Assembly (NCBI GenBank): GCA_951813285.1
Contig: OX638355.1
Span: 2,232,653 to 2,296,652, forward strand
Length of the DNA stretch: 64,000 nt
Direction: 5' to 3'
Source of the DNA: Terriglobia bacterium
GTDB taxonomy: Bacteria > Acidobacteriota > Terriglobia > Versatilivoradales > Versatilivoraceae
Shown here: in pieces, positions 33,666 through 41,894 of the stretch
Numbering within the stretch: the stretch's first letter is position 1
Layout: every line of letters begins with the position of its first letter
Position numbers and translations under genes: made by a program
The notes under the pieces: model-generated
Database searches by the model: none
The model's input: the letters and a program-made list of their open reading frames with translations, nothing else
What the model was told of the DNA's origin: nothing

Positions 33666-35372
33666 TCAAGCCTCGGCCAACACCTCCACCCGGGTGACTC
33701 GCAGGGGTTTGTCCGATCCGGCGCCGCGGGCCGACAGCTTGAGACCCAGCCGATTACGGCCTTTCTTGAGCCTGTTGACGGGAAGGTCGAGCCGCAGGGC
33801 CCTGAACCGCATGTCGTACGATTCTCCGGCGGGGAAGCCCAGGATTCCCTCTCCGGCCGGAGGACTGACCTCGTAACCGACCTGCTGCCAGCGGCTGGAT
33901 ATGTGCAGTTCCCCGGGTTCCAGCGGCTGCCCGTTGAGTACGAGGTTCAAGACGTCTCCCGTCCTGTGGTAGTGCATGCCGATCCACAATTCAGCCTTCC
34001 GGGGGCGGTTCGACCTGGATCTCGGGTCATCCGCGATGGGAACCAGGAGGGTCTTTACCTTGCCGTCGGGGATCAGGTCGAAAGGGAGCGGGGCATCCCG
34101 GAGGGCGGTGTTGTAGCGAATGGGGTCGGTTACGGGAGTGAAAGGCGTCGAGTCGAATCGATGGACGGTCGTATAGTGCTTGGCTTTTTTTAACAGGGTT
34201 TTGGGATCGGTAATCTCATTCAACAGAGGCTTCCGCCATGATCCGTGGGTGAACCAGTTGAAGGTGTAGAGACCGTCGGCTCCGTCCCGCCACAGGTTGG
34301 CCGCGCTGCCCCGGATCACGGCATCGGGACTGACTCGGTATCCATTGCCGTACATGTAGAGGCAGGGATAGATGGGCAGGTTCTTGCGGGTCATCAGTTG
34401 TCGAAACTCTTTCAATTCCGGCAGTTCGGTCAATCCCTGCCCCAGGATCAGAAAATCCACCAGATCCTCGGAAATCCAGGTGGGGAGGTCGTAACCTCCT
34501 TCCAGACACCACTCAAGGCGCTCCGGAACCCGTACGCCCAGCTCAATGGGCCTGCCGCGGCGCCGGCCTCGTTCTCGCAGACTCCGGCGCACCGAGCGCA
34601 TGAAGCTGTTGAGGTGTTTGGCGTTCTCACGTTCCGTGCCCCGGGGAAAGTTCAAGGTGTGGCGAAGCCAGTCCAACTCGATGCCGTCAAAATCCCAGCG
34701 ATCGAAAAATTCCTCGATCACTCGCAGCTTGAGAGCGCGTACCTGGGGTTTTTCGAAGTTGAGCGCCGTCCACCAACGCAGATTGGAAAGCCAATCGGGA
34801 TTGAGACGCTTGAAGGTGGGCAGTTCTGGGTTCGGCAACTGCCCGCGCCCCCGAAGGGCATCGTGGCAATCGTTCATGCGCAGAGAAACAAAGGCCTCCA
34901 GGCCTCGGCGGTGGCATTCCTGGACCACAACCGCCGGGGGATTGTGTCCGGCGTCGGCCAGCGACTTCGGGTTCCGGTACTGATCCTTGGGGTCCACCGG
35001 GATGCCGGCGTGCCAGGTTCTTTCCTCGGGGAATTGGAAGTTGTCGGCTTCTCCCGGCCACTCCAGTACCCGGCTCTGGTACTCGGCCACGTTTCCGCTG
35101 CCAAAGCTGAAAAGCACGGTATCCACGGCCGAGTCTTCAATGGGAGTGAACACCAGAGAAGTGAACTGGTCGCGGGTCAGAGGGCCCTTGGAGTGCGGCA
35201 GGGCCGTGCGCCCCCAGCAGTGGATCATGGAGCCGTCCCAATTGAACAGGAGGCGGCGTTTCCCGGGAGAGGTAATCCTGGAAGGGAGAGCAGCGGCAGG
35301 CCGCAGCAGATGGGCGGCTCCGGCGACACCCATGGCCAGAAAGCCGCGCCGGCTGACCGTTCCCGTTTCCAT
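33666..35372 (-). CDS. Tat-exported glycoside hydrolase-like TIM-barrel protein
   Basis: The 568-residue protein opens with a twin-arginine signal (SRRGFLAMGVAGAAHLL), so it is probably exported folded. The body resembles glycoside hydrolase-like TIM barrels: a strand-end motif FDGIELDW (228-235), earlier LEAFVSLRMND and later LPIYPCLYMYGNGY. The C-terminal 150 residues look like a beta-sandwich (ELWIGMHYH...DVLNLVLNG). The ATG overlaps the stop of the DUF1501 gene by one base (TGATG), implying translational coupling. The exact hydrolase family and the catalytic acid are not established from sequence alone. Confidence 0.7.
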   Translation of the reverse strand: METGTVSRRGFLAMGVAGAAHLLRPAAALPSRITSPGKRRLLFNWDGSMIHCWGRTALPHSKGPLTRDQFTSLVFTPIEDSAVDTVLFSFGSGNVAEYQSRVLEWPGEADNFQFPEERTWHAGIPVDPKDQYRNPKSLADAGHNPPAVVVQECHRRGLEAFVSLRMNDCHDALRGRGQLPNPELPTFKRLNPDWLSNLRWWTALNFEKPQVRALKLRVIEEFFDRWDFDGIELDWLRHTLNFPRGTERENAKHLNSFMRSVRRSLRERGRRRGRPIELGVRVPERLEWCLEGGYDLPTWISEDLVDFLILGQGLTELPELKEFRQLMTRKNLPIYPCLYMYGNGYRVSPDAVIRGSAANLWRDGADGLYTFNWFTHGSWRKPLLNEITDPKTLLKKAKHYTTVHRFDSTPFTPVTDPIRYNTALRDAPLPFDLIPDGKVKTLLVPIADDPRSRSNRPRKAELWIGMHYHRTGDVLNLVLNGQPLEPGELHISSRWQQVGYEVSPPAGEGILGFPAGESYDMRFRALRLDLPVNRLKKGRNRLGLKLSARGAGSDKPLRVTRVEVLAEA

Positions 35373-36826
35373 CAGGCGATCATCTCCTTGATCAGATGAC
35401 CGCCCAGATCGGTGAGACGTTTGAAACGCCCGCCGTGGTAGTAGGTCAGGCGCATATCGTCCAACCCCATCAAGTGGAGGATGGTGGCGTGCAGGTCGTG
35501 AATGTGATAGCGGCTTTCAACGGCCCGTCGTCCCATTTCGTCGGTCGCTCCCACCACGGTCCCCGGCTTGACGCCCCCGCCGGCAAACCACATCGCCATG
35601 GCTTCCTTGTTGTGCTCGCGCCCCATGGTCTCTTTCACCAGGCCGCGGCCGCTTTCGGGGGTGCGCCCGAATTCGCCTCCCCAGACCACCAGGGTTTCGT
35701 CCAGCAGGCCTCGCTGCTTCAGGTCCTGCAGAAGACCCGCGATCGGCCGGTCGGTTTCCAGACCCCTGCGGAAGTGCTCCTTGGTGAGATCGAAGTGGGA
35801 ATCCCAGCTGCTGTTGAAAACCTGGACGAATCGGACGCCGCGCTCCACCATCCGTCTGGCCATCAGGCACTTTCGTCCCATGGGCTCGGTGACGGCGCTG
35901 TTCAAGCCGTAGAGTTCGCGAATGCTCTCGGGTTCCTTCTCCAGGTCCAGGGCCTCGGGGACCGAGGTCTGCATCCGGAAGGCCAGCTCATAGTTGCGGA
36001 TGCGAGCCTGCAGGTCATCCTTGACCGGATTGGAACGCAGATGGTCTCGATTCCACTTGTTGATCAGGCGCAGATTGGCCGCTTGTCGGGATCGGGTCAC
36101 CCCTTCAGGCGGCTTCAGATCGACGATGGGCGGTCCTACCAGGTTCAGCAGGGTGCCTTGATAGATGGCCGGCAGATATCCGTTGGACCAATTCTGGGGG
36201 CCGTGGATAAATCGGTAATCGGGCAAGACCACAAAGGCAGGCAAATCCTGGTTCTCGGTGCCCAAGCCATAGACCATCCAGGAACCCAGGGAGGGACTGC
36301 CCGGCATGGGGCGGCCCAGGTTCATGAGCAGGGAGCCGGCGGTGTGGTTGTCGCTGTCGGTGTAGAGAGACCGAACCACCGACATTTCGTCGACCCACTC
36401 GCCCAAATGAGGGAAAAGCTCGGAGACCTCGATGCCGCTCTTTCCCCGTTTGCTGAACCGGAAGGGACTGCCGATATAGAGGAGCTTGGAGCCTTCGGGT
36501 TGGTCCGGTCCGCCGCTGGCAACCGTTCCGTGGTGCCGGGTGAGATCCGGTTTGGGGTCGAAGGTGTCCATGTGGCCGGGACCCCCGCCCATGAACAGGA
36601 AGATACAGGACTTGGCCTTGGCCGTCAGGTGGGCGGGCTTGGGGGCCAGCGGGCCGGCGGGAGATTCCGAGGCCAGCAGACTCTCTTTTTGCAGCAGGTA
36701 GGACAGGGCCAACCCCCCCAAGCCGGCGCCACCCTGCAAGAGGAAGTGCCGGCGTCCCATGGGTCCCGTCTGTGGACCGTTCATGGAGCTCGGGACGGGA
36801 TTCCGTTTCGGCAGACCGTAAGCCAT
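35372..36826 (-). CDS. DUF1501 family protein (Tat-exported, alkaline-phosphatase/sulfatase-like fold)
   Basis: The 484-residue protein has a twin-arginine-type leader (GRRHFLLQGGAGLGGLALSYLL). The core carries DUF1501 landmarks: FLFMGGGPGHMDTFDPKP, VVWGGEFGRTPES, GREHNKEAMAMWFAGGGVKPG and a final HIHDLHATILHLMGLD. The family is common in Planctomycetes and Acidobacteriota and is typically encoded beside DUF1549/DUF1553 cytochromes, as here (52 nt downstream). The fold relates to alkaline phosphatases and sulfatases, but the reaction is unknown. It is coupled to the next gene by a one-base overlap. Confidence 0.93.
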   Translation of the reverse strand: MAYGLPKRNPVPSSMNGPQTGPMGRRHFLLQGGAGLGGLALSYLLQKESLLASESPAGPLAPKPAHLTAKAKSCIFLFMGGGPGHMDTFDPKPDLTRHHGTVASGGPDQPEGSKLLYIGSPFRFSKRGKSGIEVSELFPHLGEWVDEMSVVRSLYTDSDNHTAGSLLMNLGRPMPGSPSLGSWMVYGLGTENQDLPAFVVLPDYRFIHGPQNWSNGYLPAIYQGTLLNLVGPPIVDLKPPEGVTRSRQAANLRLINKWNRDHLRSNPVKDDLQARIRNYELAFRMQTSVPEALDLEKEPESIRELYGLNSAVTEPMGRKCLMARRMVERGVRFVQVFNSSWDSHFDLTKEHFRRGLETDRPIAGLLQDLKQRGLLDETLVVWGGEFGRTPESGRGLVKETMGREHNKEAMAMWFAGGGVKPGTVVGATDEMGRRAVESRYHIHDLHATILHLMGLDDMRLTYYHGGRFKRLTDLGGHLIKEMIA

Positions 36827-36878
36827 GGTGAGGGTTCTCCTTGTCGGGGATGAGCGGGCCCATCCTCCCGCGATGCGA

Positions 36879-39464
36879 TTACTCGATATAGATAAATTCG
36901 TTCAGGTTGAACAGGGCCAAACAGAGATCGGCCAAGGTTCCCTCTGCATCCATTTTCTGCCGTGCGGCGGGATTTCCCCGGTCGTCGTCGATCGAACCGC
37001 CCCCGCCCGCGGTCGGACTCACGGTATCCTTCAGATCTCCCGAAACCCGCCGAGCGGCTCCCAGAAACTCCAGGCCGTCGCTTCGTTCCGAAGGAGTGGG
37101 GGAGCGTTGCAGGGCGAGTCGGAAGGCTTGCTCGAGCTGTTGTCCGGGATCATCCCCAACCTTTGCAACGATCCTGCCGGCCAGCGCGCGGCTCTGCTGG
37201 TGGGCAAACCGGCTGTTGAAGAGGACGAAAACCTGGGGGGTCACCGTGGTGACCTCCCTGGCGGCGCAGCTCTCGTCCAGTTGGGTGCCGTCAAAGACCT
37301 TCACCAGGGGCAACACCAGGCTGCGCTGCTGGTACATGTAAAGGCTGCGCCGATTTCTCGCCTCGGGAGGGGAGGGCTCGAACCAGGTCACTGCCCCTTC
37401 CAACAAGTCTTTGTCGATTCTGGGAAAATATCCGGGTCCTCCCATGAGCGGATTCAGCCGGCCGCTCACCGCCAGGACACTGTCCCGGATGGCCTCGGCT
37501 TCCAGCCGCAACATGTTCCATCGCCAGTAATAGCGATTCTCGGGGTCGATCTTCTGGAAACGGTCGAATTCCGGATGATGCATCGATTGACGATAGGTGT
37601 TGGACTGCAGAATGAGCCGGTGCATGGATTTGACGCTCCAACCGCTCCGGATAAACCGGGTGGCCAGCCAGTCGATGAGCTCCGGGTAGTCGGTGCCGGA
37701 GCCGTTGCGGCCAAAATCGTTGGGGGTCCTGACCAGTCCTCGGCCGAAATGGTGTTGCCAGATCCGATTGACCATCACCCGGGCCGTCAGCGGGTTTTCA
37801 GGGCTGGCGATCCACTCGGCCAAGACCTTGGTGGGGTTTCGGATGGGGCGGGAGACCCCGTCGTGGCCAACCTCTTCCAGCCCGGCCGGTTCCGAGTGGC
37901 CGGTCAGGGCACTGAGAAATCCCGGCTGGACCACCTCGCCCCGCTTCTTGGGGTCTCCTCCCTCCAGGACAAAGGTGGTCGGTGGGTCCGGAAGGCCTCC
38001 GGCATCTCTTCCCATGGCCGCGTAGTTCAGGCCGAGGGAGGCCGACGCCGAGTGGGCCATGGTCTTGTAGTAGTCGGGGCTGTGCGGATTGCGATAGGCG
38101 GTGGTCTGCTTGCGCATCAGGTGGTAGAGCGCCTGTTCCTGCTCATTCAGGAGGACGCCCTCGAGGGCTGCCCGTTTGAGGTCTCCGTTCACGGGACTGT
38201 TGCTCAAGGGAGGCAGTTCCTTGAGATCCTGAAAAGCCTGCAGGAAGCGAGCCGTTTCCAGGCGTTTCTTGAACCTGGCCGTGGTCTTTTCGCGGAACTC
38301 CTTCTGGCGCTTGAGCAGACCTTCCCAGTAGGCTTTGCCGTCTTCCCAGGCCTTGGGGTTTCGGCCGGGCAGCTCGTACTGGCTGAAGGGTACTTCCATG
38401 GTGCTGAGCTTGACCGGTGCGAAGAAGGCCTCCATCCGATAGTAGTCACGGATGGGGATGGGATCGTATTTGTGATCGTGACAGCGGGCGCAGGCCAGAG
38501 TGAGTCCCAGAAAGGCCGAAGCGGTGGTGTTGACGATGTCGTTGAGGGCGTCGCGCCGCACGCCATCCTCGCTGAACACGGTGCCATGCAGGAATCCAAG
38601 ACCCAGCTTACCTTCCTTTCCATAGTGCGGATAGGAGTCGCCGGCAATCTGCTCCCGAACGAAGCGGTCGAAAGGTCGGTCCTGGTTGAACGCCCGGACC
38701 ACGTAGTCCCGATAGCGCCAGATGTGGGGGAGGGGGCCGTCATAGCCGCCGTCGGTATCGGCGTACCGCACAATGTCCAGCCAATGCCGCCCCCAGCGCT
38801 CGCCGTAACGCGGGTCTCGAAGCAGCCGGTCGATTTCCCGCCGGTATGCGTCGGGGCTGGGATCACTGGTGAATCGATGCATCTGCTCGGGAGTCGGGGG
38901 CAGGCCGATAAGATCGAAATAGAGGCGCCGCAGCAGGAGCCGCTTGGAGGCCGGCGAGGCGGGAGTCAGCTTCCGGCTCTCCAGCTTGGCCAGGATGAAG
39001 GCATCGATCGGGTTCTTCACCCACTGGTCATGGCGCACCCGCGGGATCTCGGGCGTCTTCAACCCCTGCCAGGGCCATCCCGGCGCCTGATTTCCGGCTT
39101 CCGGAAGTGGCGGCAGTTGATCGATCCACCCGGCTATCGAGGCAATCTCTTCGTCGCTCAGCGGATTGCCGCTCAAGGGCATCCGAGGTTGCTTGCGGCC
39201 GGTCAGGTAGAGAATCAACGGACTCTCCCGGCTCTTTCCCGGGATGACGGCGGGCCCGTTCAAGGCGCCTCCCTGGAGTGCAGCCTGGGGACTCTCCAGG
39301 ACCAGACCGCTCTGGTGCGAGCGGGAGTCGTGACAGGCCAGACAGTGTTTTTCGAGAATGGGCCGGATGCCTTCGAAGGCGGGGACGGATTCGGCCCAAG
39401 CCGAGGCAGGCAGGGATCCTGCCAGCAGTTGCAACACCAGCCATGGAAGGAGTCGTGCCGGCAT
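36879..39464 (-). CDS. PSCyt1-DUF1549-DUF1553 cytochrome-type protein
   Basis: The 861-residue exported protein has a signal peptide (MPARLLPWLVLQLLAGSLPA), then one c-type haem site C41-LA-C44-H45 in the planctomycete cytochrome domain. DUF1549 follows (ILAKLESRKLTPASPA, RRLYFDLIGLPPTPEQ, RWGRHWLDIVRYADTDG), then DUF1553 (NPLTARVMVNRIWQHHFGRG, RLILQSNTYRQS). The start at 39,464 fits the signal peptide; longer forms would read into repeat sequence. A GTG three codons upstream is possible. It is paired with the DUF1501 gene. A role in periplasmic electron transfer or oxidative degradation has been proposed for such pairs but is unproven. Confidence 0.92.
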   Translation of the reverse strand: MPARLLPWLVLQLLAGSLPASAWAESVPAFEGIRPILEKHCLACHDSRSHQSGLVLESPQAALQGGALNGPAVIPGKSRESPLILYLTGRKQPRMPLSGNPLSDEEIASIAGWIDQLPPLPEAGNQAPGWPWQGLKTPEIPRVRHDQWVKNPIDAFILAKLESRKLTPASPASKRLLLRRLYFDLIGLPPTPEQMHRFTSDPSPDAYRREIDRLLRDPRYGERWGRHWLDIVRYADTDGGYDGPLPHIWRYRDYVVRAFNQDRPFDRFVREQIAGDSYPHYGKEGKLGLGFLHGTVFSEDGVRRDALNDIVNTTASAFLGLTLACARCHDHKYDPIPIRDYYRMEAFFAPVKLSTMEVPFSQYELPGRNPKAWEDGKAYWEGLLKRQKEFREKTTARFKKRLETARFLQAFQDLKELPPLSNSPVNGDLKRAALEGVLLNEQEQALYHLMRKQTTAYRNPHSPDYYKTMAHSASASLGLNYAAMGRDAGGLPDPPTTFVLEGGDPKKRGEVVQPGFLSALTGHSEPAGLEEVGHDGVSRPIRNPTKVLAEWIASPENPLTARVMVNRIWQHHFGRGLVRTPNDFGRNGSGTDYPELIDWLATRFIRSGWSVKSMHRLILQSNTYRQSMHHPEFDRFQKIDPENRYYWRWNMLRLEAEAIRDSVLAVSGRLNPLMGGPGYFPRIDKDLLEGAVTWFEPSPPEARNRRSLYMYQQRSLVLPLVKVFDGTQLDESCAAREVTTVTPQVFVLFNSRFAHQQSRALAGRIVAKVGDDPGQQLEQAFRLALQRSPTPSERSDGLEFLGAARRVSGDLKDTVSPTAGGGGSIDDDRGNPAARQKMDAEGTLADLCLALFNLNEFIYIE

Positions 39465-39535
39465 GCGGTTCACGGTTGCCGTGGGTTGAGCGGAAAAGCC
39501 TTGTCCAGATACCTTTACCTTACCTGAAACAAAGG

Positions 39536-39563
39536 AAAAAAGATATCCACGAAGGGGCACGAA
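39536..39563 (+). repeat. Short CACGAAG-type intergenic repeat
   Basis: AAAGATATCCACGAAGGGGC with a following ACGAAGGA matches the start of the 46,322 copy and resembles those at 28,895 and 48,150. It separates the cytochrome gene from the amidase-like gene, so these two may not share one transcript. Confidence 0.6.
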
Positions 39564-39621
39564 GGAACCGGATTGACGGAACATGGGCCTATACCCGATC
39601 GGCCATGAAGGCCCCCGTGTC

Positions 39622-41868
39622 TCACCTCAGGAATGTCCTCAAGACGTTTTCCGTAATCCGTGACACGTTGTTGTCGTAGTCGTTGTGGGACAGGCTGCCG
39701 CACCAGGACATGGACCCCACCGAAAAGACCGCTCCTCCGCGGGCGGTCTCGAAGTAGACCATGTCGGCTCGAATCGGAGGATGGGTGCTGCCGCCGTAGA
39801 CCCGTTCGCTCTTGAGTTGGGGAATGTCCTCGATGACCTGCTGGTAATGGTGGTTGTGGCCGGTGGAGGAGGCCAGCAACAGGGCATGGGGAGGGGTCCC
39901 CAGCTCGAAGTCGAGCCGGTCCAGCTCGTCTCCGGCGGCTCCGCCCATGGCCAGGCCGAAGTCCCCGATGGTCTCCCGTTCGCCCACGCCCTCGAAGATG
40001 AAGGCCGCCCGCGGGTCGCGACCGGCCGGAGTGCGGGCGTATCCCGGCGACTCCATGCTCCAGCCCATGCAGGATAGGCCCACTCCCACCAGCTTGTTGG
40101 GGGCCTTGCCCCGGTGCCGCCACAGTCCTCCCATCTCCCCGGTGGTGCTGTGATGGACCTCTCCGGGAGCCGATTCCCAGGTCCGCGACCCCGCATGCCC
40201 CCGCCGGACCTCCATGACGTGGGGTTTTTCCCCGGAAATGCTGGTGACCCAGTAAAACCCGTTGCCGCCCAGGTACATCAGCCGTCCCCCCTGGTCGAGG
40301 TACTGCTCCAGGGCTGACAGCATGGCCCCGGTGGTGTACTCGGGATGGGTGCCGGTCAGCAGGACCCGGTAGTCCCGCAGCAGTTCCAGGCCTTGACGGT
40401 GCAGGTCCTCGTCCGTGATGACATCGCAGTCAAATCCCTTGGCCTCCAGCCAGTCCACCAGGTAGAGGTCGCCGGCCAGATGGCGGGGGCCTCCCTTCCG
40501 CCATTTGAGGTACTTGGGACGCAGGTTGGTAATGGGCCGCAATCGGGAGGCATGGATGAAGCCGCTGCCGTCCCGGTGAAAGTCGTAGAGGGAGGACGAC
40601 AGCTCCGGGTGGTCCACCAGGTACAGATCTCTCGGGTCCCGATTGAGCGGCCGCGGGCCGGCCATCAAGGCCGCCAGGCCGGGGCTGTAGTCCATCCTCT
40701 CGTTGGCGTAGGCCAGATAGGTCAGGGTGGGGACCAGCAGGGCCGCCCGAGCCCGTTGCGCTCCCTCGCCGGGCCTGACGAAGAAAGGGATGTGGTCTTC
40801 CCGATCGGCGCCTCTCAGCCTGGCCGCGTAAATGCCGCTCCTGAGATTGGGGGGGACCTCCAGGGTGAAGTCGGTCCGCCAGGCCGCATCCTCCAGATCG
40901 TCGGCGTGGAAATGGATGGCGCCGTATTCCGCGGGGGACCGCTTGAAGTCGATCTCTTGCCCGCTCCAGTTGTAGCCGGTGACGGCCCGGGCCGGCATGT
41001 TGACGGTGGTTGCGTGCAGCTCATTGGTGCCCAGGTCGCTGACCCGGGAGGTGTGCATGTCCGTGGAAAAATCCCAGGCGGCAACCAGGTATTGCCGGCC
41101 CACCTTCAGGGCAGAGGCCCCTTGCCTCAACCGCTCCAGCTCTTCGGCACCAAGGGTCCGGCTAAACAGGCTGGGCCGGTCGAGCTTGCCGTCATAGAGT
41201 TCCTTCCCCAGGATGCGCCCGTCGACCCGGTGAGCGCGTCCGGCCGCCATCAGCAGGGGGGCGTCGCTGTCGAGCGCCGCCTGTCGGGGAAGCGCGCCCG
41301 TGATGCTGCGGGAGGTCCCCTCCAGGCCGGGTCCGAAACCCTCGTGCTGGTACAGGAGAGCCTGCCGGCAGGGGCCGTCGATGGTGGCTGCTACGAAATA
41401 CCAGTGACGGACTCGCAGGGCGCGGCCGGTCGAGAGGCTCCAGATGTCGCCGTCCCGGCGGCCCACCCGCAGCTCCAGGTCGCCCCCGGGCCCCAACCCG
41501 AGCCCGTACCCGGCCGGATCGGTCGACCACCCCTTGGAGACCAGCCCCTGCCGTTCGCCTCTGTCGGTTCCCGTGGGGTAGATCCAGGCTTGCAAGGTGA
41601 ACGAATTCAGATCCCTCAGCGCGGGTTGGTGGGGAACCATCAGCCAGGATCCGCAGTGGATTTTCTGCCTTCGACCGGGGTAGGGGCCGTCGACCGGGGT
41701 GGGAACCACTTCCTCCTTGAAGCCCGGTCCGGCCGGGTTCTCGTCACCGTGGATGAGGCGCACGATGGCGACGTCATATCGGGCCAGGTCGGTGCTGACC
41801 TTGAATGCCAGCTTCTCTCCGGGGGCCGCGCTGAACTTGTCGCTGTAGCCGATGAGCTCTGTCGCCAT
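39622..41868 (-). CDS. N,N-dimethylformamidase large-subunit-like protein with LamG insert
   Basis: The 748-residue protein resembles the large (beta) subunit of N,N-dimethylformamidase. Its C-terminal half has the characteristic LLTGTHPEYTTGAMLSALEQ and GGRLMYLGGNGFYW, then TTGEMGGLWRHRGKAPNKLV. Residues about 85-270 form a LamG/concanavalin-like domain (FTLQAWIYPTG, HWYFVAATIDG, KLDRPSLFSRTLGAEEL). No signal peptide is seen. No small subunit is encoded nearby, so catalysis on formamides is uncertain. The start at 41,868 has only a weak ribosome site and lies 26 nt after the VCBS gene, suggesting an operon. The family call is good; the substrate is unknown. Confidence 0.78.
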   Translation of the reverse strand: MATELIGYSDKFSAAPGEKLAFKVSTDLARYDVAIVRLIHGDENPAGPGFKEEVVPTPVDGPYPGRRQKIHCGSWLMVPHQPALRDLNSFTLQAWIYPTGTDRGERQGLVSKGWSTDPAGYGLGLGPGGDLELRVGRRDGDIWSLSTGRALRVRHWYFVAATIDGPCRQALLYQHEGFGPGLEGTSRSITGALPRQAALDSDAPLLMAAGRAHRVDGRILGKELYDGKLDRPSLFSRTLGAEELERLRQGASALKVGRQYLVAAWDFSTDMHTSRVSDLGTNELHATTVNMPARAVTGYNWSGQEIDFKRSPAEYGAIHFHADDLEDAAWRTDFTLEVPPNLRSGIYAARLRGADREDHIPFFVRPGEGAQRARAALLVPTLTYLAYANERMDYSPGLAALMAGPRPLNRDPRDLYLVDHPELSSSLYDFHRDGSGFIHASRLRPITNLRPKYLKWRKGGPRHLAGDLYLVDWLEAKGFDCDVITDEDLHRQGLELLRDYRVLLTGTHPEYTTGAMLSALEQYLDQGGRLMYLGGNGFYWVTSISGEKPHVMEVRRGHAGSRTWESAPGEVHHSTTGEMGGLWRHRGKAPNKLVGVGLSCMGWSMESPGYARTPAGRDPRAAFIFEGVGERETIGDFGLAMGGAAGDELDRLDFELGTPPHALLLASSTGHNHHYQQVIEDIPQLKSERVYGGSTHPPIRADMVYFETARGGAVFSVGSMSWCGSLSHNDYDNNVSRITENVLRTFLR

Positions 41869-41894
41869 GGGCGCGATTCATCTTTCCCAATCCA

